Positions 44,286-52,666 of a stretch of DNA of 64,000 bases are shown here, in pieces. The stretch is from an uncultured Cytophagales bacterium (GTDB taxonomy: Bacteria; Bacteroidota; Bacteroidia; Cytophagales; Cyclobacteriaceae): assembly GCA_913057175.1 (NCBI GenBank), contig CAJXNP010000011.1, positions 124,001 to 188,000 of the forward strand, written 5' to 3'. The notes beneath the pieces are model-generated. The model was given only the letters and a program-made list of their open reading frames with translations. It was not told the DNA's origin and ran no database searches. The position numbers were made by a program, and so were the translations under genes. Positions within the stretch are counted from its first letter, which is position 1; the number at the start of each line of letters is the position of its first letter.

Positions 44286-45296
44286 ATGAATACATATATC
44301 CTTAGTATTCTGTTATGTTTCCTCGTGCTGATTGGTTGTGGAAAAAAAGACAACATTAAAGTAGGCATTTGTGTAGGTCCCAATCAGGAGCGTTGGCAAA
44401 AAGACCGTGACTTTTTAACTCAATATCTTGAGTTGCAGAAAGCAAAGGTATTTGTAAAAGAAGCCAATGCCAATGAAAAATTACAAGCTCAGCATGCCCA
44501 GGATCTTATTGATAAGAATCAAGTGGATGTCCTGATCATTATCCCTGTCAATAGTGAAACTGCAGGTAATATTGTAAACTATGCAAAATCAAAAGGGGTG
44601 GGAGTCATCGCATACGATAGGATTGTACGTAACTGTGATCTTGATTTTTATATCTCATTTGATAACGTACGTGTGGGTGAGATCCAGGCCGAATATCTTA
44701 CCAAAATAAAACCTGAAGGGAAATATGCTCTTCTTGGTGGTGATGCAAATGATAATAACTCAGCTTTGCTTCAAATAGGGCAGATGAATATCCTTCAGCC
44801 GTATGTCTTAAAGGGCGATATTGACATCGTTCTCAATCGAAATGTGAAAAACTGGAATGCCGACAATGCCTACAAGATCATTAATGATTATCTGAATGAA
44901 AATAACGAATTGGATGCTATTGTTTCTTCCAGTGATGTGCTATCCGAAGGAGCGGCAAAAGCCTTGGAAGAACACAATTTGACAGGAGAAGTTTTACTTT
45001 CCGGCCAGGATGCAGAAACTGATGCCTGCAGAAGGATCGTGCAGGGAAAACAAACAATGACCGTTTACAAGGTAATCGAATCACTCGCCTCCTCAACAGC
45101 GAATATAGCTATGTCGCTGGCGCGTGAGGAAGAAATCCCCAATTCTCAAATGACGATCAGCAACGGAGAAAAAATGGTGCCTGCCATATTGCTTTCATCC
45201 GTTATGCCGGTAGCAAAGGAAAATTTAAGGATGACGGTCATTGCAGATGGATATATTGATGAAAATGCTGTTTTTGTACCGGTAAATAATAATTAG
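44286..45296 (+). CDS. XylF-like sugar-binding lipoprotein, without transporter partners
   Basis: A 336-residue periplasmic-binding protein of the xylose/ribose type (Peripla_BP_4). It is a lipoprotein: lipobox LIGC with Cys18. Blocks such as KVGICVGPNQERWQKDRDFL, KANAN-like KEANANEKLQAQ, GVGVIAYDRIVRNCDLDFYI and GKYALLGGDANDNNS closely resemble D-xylose-binding XylF. No ABC permease or ATPase gene lies nearby, so it may serve a distant transporter or act as a ligand sensor. It stands alone between the small-protein pair and an acetyltransferase. Confidence 0.87.
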   Translation: MNTYILSILLCFLVLIGCGKKDNIKVGICVGPNQERWQKDRDFLTQYLELQKAKVFVKEANANEKLQAQHAQDLIDKNQVDVLIIIPVNSETAGNIVNYAKSKGVGVIAYDRIVRNCDLDFYISFDNVRVGEIQAEYLTKIKPEGKYALLGGDANDNNSALLQIGQMNILQPYVLKGDIDIVLNRNVKNWNADNAYKIINDYLNENNELDAIVSSSDVLSEGAAKALEEHNLTGEVLLSGQDAETDACRRIVQGKQTMTVYKVIESLASSTANIAMSLAREEEIPNSQMTISNGEKMVPAILLSSVMPVAKENLRMTVIADGYIDENAVFVPVNNN

Positions 45297-45404
45297 TAAT
45301 AGATCCGCCAAAAAATATTTCTTTACTATTATTAGTCATAGGCCTATTTTTGAATAGCTAATTCTTCATGATTATTATTTTTTGTTTAAAAATATTTTCC
45401 GTCA

Positions 45405-45908
45405 ATGATCCAAATAGTTAAAGGCTCAAATGAGGATTTTCCAACCATCCAAAAAATAGCTCATCTTACCTGGCCAGGCACGTTTAAAAATATTTTGTCA
45501 GAAGATCAGATCTCTTATATGTTGGAAATGATGTATAGTCTGTCTTCTCTGACAGAGCAAATTGAAAAGAAAAAGCACAAATTTTTCCTTGCAAAAGAAA
45601 ACGGAAAATATCTTGGTTTTGCGTCATGTGAAATCAATTATTCAAACTCTCCAAAAACAAAAATTCATAAGATATATATCCTTCCGGAAGCGCAGGGAAT
45701 GGGAGTAGGAAAAGCTTTAATTGCTAAAATCACGGAAACAGCGATCAACTATCACAATCAACTTCTTATCCTGAATGTTAACCGATACAATCCTTCAATA
45801 AAAGTTTATGAGAAATGGGGATTTGCCATTGTTAAAGAAGAGAATATCCCCATTGGGAATGGCTATTTGATGGAAGATTTTGTAATGGAGAAAGAAATTA
45901 AAAAATAA
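45405..45908 (+). CDS. GNAT-family N-acetyltransferase
   Basis: A 167-residue GNAT acetyltransferase. The acetyl-CoA loop is ILPEAQGMGVGKALIAKI (motif A), followed by LLILNVNRYNPSIKVYEKWGF, the C-terminal motif B. Its N-terminal region (AHLTWPGTFKNILSEDQISYML) resembles GNATs that act on small molecules or protein N-termini. A TATTTTTG match lies about 55 bases upstream. The substrate is unknown. Confidence 0.9.
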   Translation: MIQIVKGSNEDFPTIQKIAHLTWPGTFKNILSEDQISYMLEMMYSLSSLTEQIEKKKHKFFLAKENGKYLGFASCEINYSNSPKTKIHKIYILPEAQGMGVGKALIAKITETAINYHNQLLILNVNRYNPSIKVYEKWGFAIVKEENIPIGNGYLMEDFVMEKEIKK

Positions 45909-45951
45909 GCTACTGGAACAATAACTAAGTCCAAATTTGCAAAATTCAATT

Positions 45952-47325
45952 TTAGTTTAGTTTAAGATAATAGCTCTCATTGTAAAACATATCACATCTA
46001 TCTGTTGAATCACTTTTTGCCAGATATCCAAAACTTAAATGAAAATCATTACTTGACAACTCTTGACTTGGGATGATTAAAAATTGATAGAGCGATTCCT
46101 TTTTACCTGAAATCATCTTACCTCCAAAGAGCATAACATTTGAGAGTATATCCTCATTCTGATGTGAAATTGGATCAAAAACCAAAATCAAATTACCATT
46201 TTTATCTTTGAATGGTTCACGAAAGAATAAATGGTGTCCCGACTTGGAAAATTTGAAGCATTTCATCCCATCCTCATGACGAGCTTCAGTATCTTTGTTG
46301 ACCAATTTGGAATCAAATCTTCTTTCTTTTTCTTCGAAGGATTTCTTCCAATAACTGTCATAATCCTTGACTACAACATTTTCATTTAAATATTTTCGAA
46401 GCATGTAGAAACCATCACCTGATGATGAAAGTGGTGATTCAATTCTCACTCTGTAAAAATTATTATTAAAACCGGTGGCAATCCATCTATCACTTGTTGT
46501 CCTCCTGTTTAAGCTATCGTGATAAAGTAAATGGTAATTCCATACATCCTTACTTTCCTCAAAATGTGAAATAAATACTGAATCATCATTAGCTAATTTC
46601 TCTATCCCTTTTTTAAAATCATCTTTACTTGTTCCAAAATTTTGAATAATAACTAAGCTAAAAATCATTTCATATTTCATATCAAAATAACTCCGAAATG
46701 ATCCATTTTGGGTAGCCTGCGTTCCAAAATCAGGTTCTCCAAATGATTTAAATTGAACATCAGCCAACTGATCTTCATATGAATTATCAACACTATCATA
46801 AGAATTTAACAATGTATCAATCCTGAATTGCCATAAATTTTGTTGATCCCAATTAAGAGAATGATTAGTCTCATTGTCATATTCCTCCTGCATCCTGTCT
46901 AATTCTTTTAGAGTAATCGAGAGTCGTCCATTTAATCTTTTTAGACTAGCATCTGGATTTTGATCAATAAACTCATTCATTTTGCGTGCATGGTATTCGG
47001 AGATATTAAAATGGTATTGCTCATGAATTAATCCAACACTGTCTAATACACGTTTCCATGACCGCATATTATTTTGACCTGCATATGCGAAATATTTAAC
47101 ATTCGATGTATCGTAATCCAAATAAACCTGACTATGTATACCTGCACCAAAACCAGTAAATGGAGGAGGAATTCCTTTAAAATCATCAAATGTTAACAAT
47201 TTTTCTTCATCCCATTTTTTTATATTAGGTGTTGTATAAAAATTAGTTTTAAGCATTGGTACAATTCCTATTATTATAAATGAACCGATAAGAAGGGTAC
47301 GCTTTGTTTTTACCAGAGATGCCAT
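45952..47325 (-). CDS. Putative secreted metalloprotease-like protein with HEQYH motif
   Basis: A 457-residue protein with an N-terminal membrane anchor or signal (LIGSFIIIGIVPML, residues 11-24). Residues 37-130 resemble DUF922-type putative zinc proteases: WDEEKLLTFDDFKGIPPP, then HEQYHFNISEYHARKM with an HExxH motif at 101-105, and ELDRMQEEYDNETNHSLN. The C-terminal 250 residues show no recognisable domain. It overlaps the upstream membrane-protein gene by 16 bases, so the two are expressed together. The protease function is an inference from the motif. Confidence 0.65.
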   Translation of the reverse strand: MASLVKTKRTLLIGSFIIIGIVPMLKTNFYTTPNIKKWDEEKLLTFDDFKGIPPPFTGFGAGIHSQVYLDYDTSNVKYFAYAGQNNMRSWKRVLDSVGLIHEQYHFNISEYHARKMNEFIDQNPDASLKRLNGRLSITLKELDRMQEEYDNETNHSLNWDQQNLWQFRIDTLLNSYDSVDNSYEDQLADVQFKSFGEPDFGTQATQNGSFRSYFDMKYEMIFSLVIIQNFGTSKDDFKKGIEKLANDDSVFISHFEESKDVWNYHLLYHDSLNRRTTSDRWIATGFNNNFYRVRIESPLSSSGDGFYMLRKYLNENVVVKDYDSYWKKSFEEKERRFDSKLVNKDTEARHEDGMKCFKFSKSGHHLFFREPFKDKNGNLILVFDPISHQNEDILSNVMLFGGKMISGKKESLYQFLIIPSQELSSNDFHLSFGYLAKSDSTDRCDMFYNESYYLKLN

Positions 47326-47963
47326 TTCAATACTCTAAAAAATCGATTAATAAATGAGATTATTATTTCGAGAAAAAATATAGATAAGGATAATGCAATC
47401 AATGTTACTATTGCATCTCCTAACCCGATTACCCAAAAACTATTTGTCAAAGAACTATTTAACCAAAAAAATAGGATAAACAGATAAACGAACAAAAGCC
47501 CTTGTAAAAATCTTCCAGTAAACACATTTCTCCGCTTATGTTCAATTTTATAAATCACGTGATTAAATATGTACATCACCCCAAAGCATATTAAGAAAAA
47601 TTCAAATGAAATACCTTTAAGCCATGCCTCATCTTGATAAAACATTATTATTTCGTACAAGGCTAGAGATAAAAAAGAAAGCATTATTGCAGTAAAAATC
47701 TCTCTTTTTGAAAGGGTTCGAAAGTAAGAGTCTCCAGAAAAATCTAAACTGTTAGCAAATTCATCTAGAAAAAAATTCTTTTGGGGTTTCTCCAAATTGT
47801 TAAGAGTTTCATTTTCCCTGGTTACTTCTTTTGTTCTTCTTTGTTGCAAAATAAATTCGGCTGCGCTTACCGCCTTAGCATCATACCCTGAAGAGTTTTC
47901 AAGAATGCTTTCCAGATCTTCACTTTTCTTATTCCGAAACCTGTGATAAAAATAATTGTCCAT
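47310..47963 (-). CDS. Four-helix membrane protein of unknown function
   Basis: A 217-residue protein. The first 90 residues are soluble and begin with a helical pattern (RFRNKKSEDLESILENSSGY, AVSAAEFILQQRR) that recurs in small Bacteroidota membrane proteins. About four hydrophobic segments follow (FTAIMLSFLSLALYEIIMF, FEFFLICFGVMYIFNHVIY, FLQGLLFVYLFILFFWL, VTLIALSLSIFFLEIIISFI). It overlaps the HEQYH protein gene by 16 bases. No family function is known to me. The upstream gap of 274 bases holds no clear gene. Confidence 0.65.
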   Translation of the reverse strand: MDNYFYHRFRNKKSEDLESILENSSGYDAKAVSAAEFILQQRRTKEVTRENETLNNLEKPQKNFFLDEFANSLDFSGDSYFRTLSKREIFTAIMLSFLSLALYEIIMFYQDEAWLKGISFEFFLICFGVMYIFNHVIYKIEHKRRNVFTGRFLQGLLFVYLFILFFWLNSSLTNSFWVIGLGDAIVTLIALSLSIFFLEIIISFINRFFRVLKWHLW

Positions 47964-48237
47964 GAAAAAAAATGTGATACAACTAATTTCAAAAAATAAT
48001 ACTAATTCAAATTAAAATGAATAAATGAAAAATTTTTGAAATAGTTAATTAATAATTCAAATAAAATCTAATTTTTAACCAGTCAAATTAATTTTTATAT
48101 ACTTCCCTGTACTTTCTACAAAGCCAGCTTAATAATATTTTTATTCTAAACCTAGAATATTCAACACCTTCTGGTATTCCAATTATTCATTAATTATAGC
48201 TAAATTGTAAGATTTAGAATCTTGATTTTTCTCTCCT

Positions 48238-50268
48238 ATGAGAAGATTGTCCGCAATTATGTTTACCGATATGGTTGGGTACAGCAAGCTGGCTCAGGAA
48301 AATGAAGCGCTTTCACTCGACCTGCTTGATGAACATCGGAAAATATTGCGGCCCATTTTTGAACAGTACAATGGCAGGGAAATTGACACCGCAGGAGACT
48401 CCTTTTTTATTGAATTCCAAAGCGCTGTAGAAGCAGCAAATTGTGCGATTTTTATTCAAAAAACCTTATTTGATCGGAATAAAAGTATTGCAGCTGGCCG
48501 GGAAATCAATCTTCGGATTGGCCTTCATATCGGGGATGTGGTCTTCATGGGGCAAAATGTTCATGGTGATGGCGTAAACATTGCTGCCCGACTCGAGCCC
48601 ATTGCAAAACCCGGTGGAATTTGTATTTCTGAAGACGTCGCAAGACAGATCAGGAATAAAATTGGATATCCGGTAATGAAATTGGGCAAAAGCAGGCTAA
48701 AAAATATATCCATGCCCATGCAGATATACTGCATCGTTTTGCCCTGGTTAAAGCAGACCAAACCTACAAAAAGGTCCTTCCCCGTAAAAAAAGCAATCGT
48801 TGCTGTGCTTACTTTTTTGCTTATTACTACTGCTACCTTTTTGTTTTTCAGAAGCGAAAAAATAAGAGATATAGAGAATTCTTTCTCTCACCACCGCCTG
48901 GCGGTATTGCCCCTTGTTAATATTAGTCATAACACGGAAGATGATTATTTTGCAGACGGATTGACTGAGGAATTGATCTCAACCTTGTCCCAAATTGGTG
49001 GCCTGAAAGTTATTGCAAGAACATCGGTCATGCAATACAAAGATGTGGATAAAAACATATCGGAAATAGGTAAGGAATTGACAGTGGGAACCATCCTTGA
49101 GGGAAGCGTGAGAAAATATCAAAATCAGGCCAGGATAACGGTGCAACTAATTGATGTTGAAACACAGGAGCACATCTGGTCGAAAGACTTTGACCGGGAG
49201 CTGGAAGATATTTTTACCGTACAAAGCGAAATTGCTCAAAATATCGCCAATGAATTGAAAGTCAGGCTAATTGATTCTGAAAAGGAACAAATTGATAAAA
49301 TCCATACCAATAACCCACAGGCTTTTCAGGAATATCTCATCGGCAAGCACCTTCTCAACAGTAGAAATTCTTCCGGTATTCAATCGTCCCTGGAGCACTT
49401 TAAAAACGCCATTGATCACGATCCCGAATTTTCACTTCCTTATTCCAGCCTGGCTTACGCCTACACCCTTATCGCTGCAGCGGGATATGGAAATATTCCT
49501 AAAGAGGATGCCAGCCAAAAAGCAAAGGTTTACGTTCAAAGGGCCCTGGAAATTGATTCGACGCTCGCCGAAGCTCATGCCGCACTCGGATATATCCGTT
49601 TTAGAATTGACTGGAATTGGAAGGGAGCGGAGAAAGAGTTTAAAAGGGCCATTGAACTAAAACCCAATTATTCAACAGCTCATGAGTGGTACGCTTTGTT
49701 TCTCGGCGTTCACGCACGGTTAGATGAAGCTTTGGTTGAAATGAACAAAGCGTATGAACTTGACCCGATGTCGCCAAGTGTGAGTACAGGTATGGCCAGA
49801 ACCTATTACTGGAGAGGTGAATATGAAAAAGCTATTGTACAATGCGAAAAAACTTTACAAATGGAGCCAACGTATGCCGAGGCTTATTTAGCACTGGGAA
49901 TTACCTACAATGCCACAAACCAATATGAAAAGTCTATTTTTAACCTGAAAAAAGCAGTTGAACTTTCCAACAGACGGCCAATTATTTTAGGTGTTTTAGG
50001 AAATATATATGGCAAGTCGGGGAATATAGAAGAAGCCAATAAATTACTGGCGGAGCTCGAGTCTTCCCCTGTCAACAATGATAAAATTTATGCTTCGGCA
50101 TTCGTCAAAATCGGTCTGGGGCAAGTGGATGAAGCACTGTACACACTGACAGATCTGTTAGATCAAAAATACGGGATATTCATTTACATGAAAGTTGAGA
50201 ACAACATCCTTCCTCTCAAAGGCCACCCCCAATTTGATGCTATTCTGAAAAAAATGGACCTCGAATAG
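48238..50268 (+). CDS. Class III nucleotide cyclase fused to TolB-like and TPR domains
   Basis: A 676-residue protein. Residues 1-160 are a class III cyclase catalytic domain with metal-binding Asp11 (FTDMVGYS) and Asp54 (DTAGDSFF) and the Asn114/Arg118 pair (VNIAARL). The usual adenine-specifying Lys is replaced by Asp50 (IDTAGD), so ATP or GTP preference cannot be read. One transmembrane helix (183-203) follows. Residues 215-330 form a TolB/FlgO-like domain (LAVLPLVNISHNTEDDYFAD). About seven TPR units fill 345-676. The TPR side is probably outside the membrane. A cyclic-nucleotide signalling role is an inference. Confidence 0.87.
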   Translation: MRRLSAIMFTDMVGYSKLAQENEALSLDLLDEHRKILRPIFEQYNGREIDTAGDSFFIEFQSAVEAANCAIFIQKTLFDRNKSIAAGREINLRIGLHIGDVVFMGQNVHGDGVNIAARLEPIAKPGGICISEDVARQIRNKIGYPVMKLGKSRLKNISMPMQIYCIVLPWLKQTKPTKRSFPVKKAIVAVLTFLLITTATFLFFRSEKIRDIENSFSHHRLAVLPLVNISHNTEDDYFADGLTEELISTLSQIGGLKVIARTSVMQYKDVDKNISEIGKELTVGTILEGSVRKYQNQARITVQLIDVETQEHIWSKDFDRELEDIFTVQSEIAQNIANELKVRLIDSEKEQIDKIHTNNPQAFQEYLIGKHLLNSRNSSGIQSSLEHFKNAIDHDPEFSLPYSSLAYAYTLIAAAGYGNIPKEDASQKAKVYVQRALEIDSTLAEAHAALGYIRFRIDWNWKGAEKEFKRAIELKPNYSTAHEWYALFLGVHARLDEALVEMNKAYELDPMSPSVSTGMARTYYWRGEYEKAIVQCEKTLQMEPTYAEAYLALGITYNATNQYEKSIFNLKKAVELSNRRPIILGVLGNIYGKSGNIEEANKLLAELESSPVNNDKIYASAFVKIGLGQVDEALYTLTDLLDQKYGIFIYMKVENNILPLKGHPQFDAILKKMDLE

Positions 50269-50347
50269 CAAGGTTCGGGAATTTTTACCCTTCATTTTTG
50301 GTTGATTATTCTGATCGCCATTCTGATAAAACCACAATCTATTTGCC

Positions 50348-50800
50348 ATGAAGCCATTTTGTTTAATCATTTGTATTGCTGCTCTGCTATTTTCACCCTT
50401 TCTTTATGCACAATCAGGTAGCGCCATAAAGACAAATATCAAATTGCCTGCTGAGTTTGACACAATTGCCGAAGAATGGAGAAAAGCTTATAACAGTGGC
50501 GATGCTCCAAGGCTACAACTTCTCTATGCAGAAAATGCCAGGTACGTTTCTTCCCATGTTCCCGGTCTGGAAGCAAACGGAAGAGATGCCCTGATTGCCA
50601 ATTTTAAGAATGGGATAACTGCTGGTGGCCATGTAGATTTCATAAAAATCTTAAACACGGAAATTTCAAAAGAACTTGCTATGCTATTTTGCCTCTACCA
50701 GGCGACCAACAATGGACAGACCGTACAGGGAAGAAATTTGCTTATACTTAGAAAAATAGAGGGGAAATGGCTGATTGTGATGCACATGACTGTTGAGTGA
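50348..50800 (+). CDS. Secreted SnoaL/DUF4440-like protein
   Basis: A 150-residue protein with a signal peptide (IICIAALLFSPFLYAQ, cut near residue 21) and one SnoaL-like cone domain (TIAEEWRKAYNSGDAPRLQL, YAENARYVSSH, ANGRDALIANFK, GRNLLILRKIEGKWLIVMHM). Such domains occur in ketosteroid-isomerase-like enzymes and binding proteins; without known catalytic residues the role is open. It lies 79 bases after the cyclase-TPR gene on the same strand and could be co-transcribed with it. Confidence 0.82.
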   Translation: MKPFCLIICIAALLFSPFLYAQSGSAIKTNIKLPAEFDTIAEEWRKAYNSGDAPRLQLLYAENARYVSSHVPGLEANGRDALIANFKNGITAGGHVDFIKILNTEISKELAMLFCLYQATNNGQTVQGRNLLILRKIEGKWLIVMHMTVE

Positions 50801-50819
50801 GAATGTCCGCTTATTATTA

Positions 50820-51596
50820 TCAATACTCTTCATTCATTTTAATTATATAGTTGTTTTCTTTATGCACCAATAAATTTTCATCTTTACCTTTAAGTGTCAT
50901 TTCATTTAAATAATCCTGATAATTCCCCCTAAAACTATCCTCAATTTTATCTGTGAAAGCAAGCCCCGGATCATAAGGACTATGTCCTTTATTGTGCTTG
51001 TTAATGATTTGTGAATGGTTGTTCACATAAAAATCCGCGTACTCACTCAAATTGGGAACAATATAAAGCACATGAGCAAACTCATGTGCCAGGGCAAAAT
51101 TCACATTGCATCCTTTTCGAATTACAATTGATACCGAATAGGCACCATATTTCGATTTACAAGCATTGGGGTTTCTTTCCCATTGACCAACAGTGGTATA
51201 AGCAGATGCCTTAAAATGTGAACTGGATAAATACTTATATTCCTTATCCTGGACATCAACTAAGCTAACGTACACATGATTAACCGTTCCTTCAGCATCC
51301 GTAACTTTCGAAACACGATCGTATAGTTTTGGATCTATCCTGTAAAATTCCAACAACAACTGATTTGTTTCTTCAAACTTTTGACTGATTGTCTCATACT
51401 TTTTGCCTAATAACTTCAATTTTCTATCGTATCTCCTGAGTTCATTTTTTTCAAGGATTGAATTAGAAATTTTCAATAAATCATTTATCTCTCTTTCCAA
51501 CTTTACTTTTTCATGTAAAAAACCATTGATGATTTTAGCTGAAACAGGTTGGTAAAAGCATAATAAGACAATTAAGGAAATGGTATAGGATTTCAT
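50820..51596 (-). CDS. Secreted protein with HEFAH motif, putative metallopeptidase
   Basis: A 258-residue protein with a signal peptide (SLIVLLCFYQPVSA, cut near residue 20), then a coiled-coil-like helical segment (residues 28-90), then a compact domain with HEFAH at 171-175 in FALAHEFAHVLYIVP. A downstream Asp/Glu-rich segment (YDPGLAFTDKIEDSFRGNY) may supply the third metal ligand. The HExxH pattern and secretion suggest a zinc peptidase, but I recognise no named family. A single gene, convergent with the SnoaL-like gene. Confidence 0.62.
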   Translation of the reverse strand: MKSYTISLIVLLCFYQPVSAKIINGFLHEKVKLEREINDLLKISNSILEKNELRRYDRKLKLLGKKYETISQKFEETNQLLLEFYRIDPKLYDRVSKVTDAEGTVNHVYVSLVDVQDKEYKYLSSSHFKASAYTTVGQWERNPNACKSKYGAYSVSIVIRKGCNVNFALAHEFAHVLYIVPNLSEYADFYVNNHSQIINKHNKGHSPYDPGLAFTDKIEDSFRGNYQDYLNEMTLKGKDENLLVHKENNYIIKMNEEY

Positions 51597-52057
51597 GGTT
51601 TCCAGCTTTTTGGTGTTTAATTGAATTTTTTTCCTTAAAGAAAAATTCAGTAGATGGGCCCACCATAGCTGAATACATTAACAAATTAACTATGGCTAAA
51701 CTAGCTAATAGAATGATAAGATAAGTTTGAAATGGTTGCAGATCATTTAAAGCATGTTGCCGGCGGTTGCATATAATTTAACTTATGTTGCAAAATGCTT
51801 TTTTACCTGATTTTGACTCCGAATACTGCCCCTACTTTAATCAACAGAGTATTTTTTTTTGATAAGAATGTAAAAACCCATGTAACACCCTCCTTCTAAT
51901 TGAGCATTTCACCACTCATCTTTGATCCTAAAAGGCTTTTGCTACTTATTGATCTGGCCATACCAACTTACTTACCCTATTATTTAAGAATGAACTAGTA
52001 TCATTAAAAATTTTGAGTTGAAAATTTGCTCAACCTTATTGATTAAATATTAAAATC
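51597..52057. other. Gap of about 460 bases without recognisable features
   Basis: Both strands lack a frame with gene-like properties. The stretch is AT-rich with scattered GTTGC words (around 51760-51795) but no paired repeat, tRNA, or clear TAnnTTTG promoter. The promoter of the 52058 lipoprotein gene must lie near its end. Confidence 0.4.
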
Positions 52058-52591
52058 ATGAAAACAACAACATTTATTCTAATTTCACTTTTAACAATTT
52101 TTATGGGTTGTGACACCGTTGAAAAGCTGACCCAATTCAACATGAATTACGATGAGTCTGTCGTGATACCTTCCAATACGGTCATTGATCTTCCCTTCCA
52201 AATTTCAACACCGGAAGTTGAAACCAATTCCGAATCGAAATTTGCCATCAACAATACTAGGAAGGACATGATTGAGAAAATCATCCTGATAAAAATGTCC
52301 CTTACCCTTACCTCTCCTGATGGCGAAGATTTTAGTTTTCTTGAATCCATTAATATTTACATCCATGCAGAAGGCTTGGATGAGGTTAAAATAGCCTGGA
52401 AAGATGAAATATCATCCAATACAGAAGATGTACTCGATTTGGAAACTACGGGAACAGATATTCAGGAATATATTAAAAAGGATAAGTTTTCCCTGCGTAT
52501 ACATACCACCACAGACGAAGTGTTGACCAACGACCACCATATAGATGTTAAATCTACATACTTTGTAGATGCTAAGATATTAGGTCTTTAA
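52058..52591 (+). CDS. Lipoprotein of unknown function
   Basis: A 177-residue lipoprotein with lipobox FMGC (Cys18) and a mature part of mostly beta strands (SVVIPSNTVIDLPFQISTPE, KIILIKMSLTLTSPDGEDFS, SINIYIHAEGLDEVKIAWKD). The layout resembles small immunoglobulin-like periplasmic proteins, but I know no family function. It is a single-gene unit, closed by a strong terminator. Confidence 0.75.
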   Translation: MKTTTFILISLLTIFMGCDTVEKLTQFNMNYDESVVIPSNTVIDLPFQISTPEVETNSESKFAINNTRKDMIEKIILIKMSLTLTSPDGEDFSFLESINIYIHAEGLDEVKIAWKDEISSNTEDVLDLETTGTDIQEYIKKDKFSLRIHTTTDEVLTNDHHIDVKSTYFVDAKILGL

Positions 52592-52611
52592 AAAGCGATC
52601 TACTTTTTCAA

Positions 52612-52648
52612 CCAGGCACTTATATTCATTGACAAGTGCCTGGTTTTT
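52612..52648 (+). terminator. Terminator after the 52058 lipoprotein gene
   Basis: CCAGGCACTT and AAGTGCCTGG form a perfect 10-bp stem with a 12-nt loop, followed by five T and then A. It also sits just downstream of the convergent mgtE and may serve both genes. Confidence 0.85.
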
Positions 52649-52666
52649 AAAAACCTGACAGTAGAG

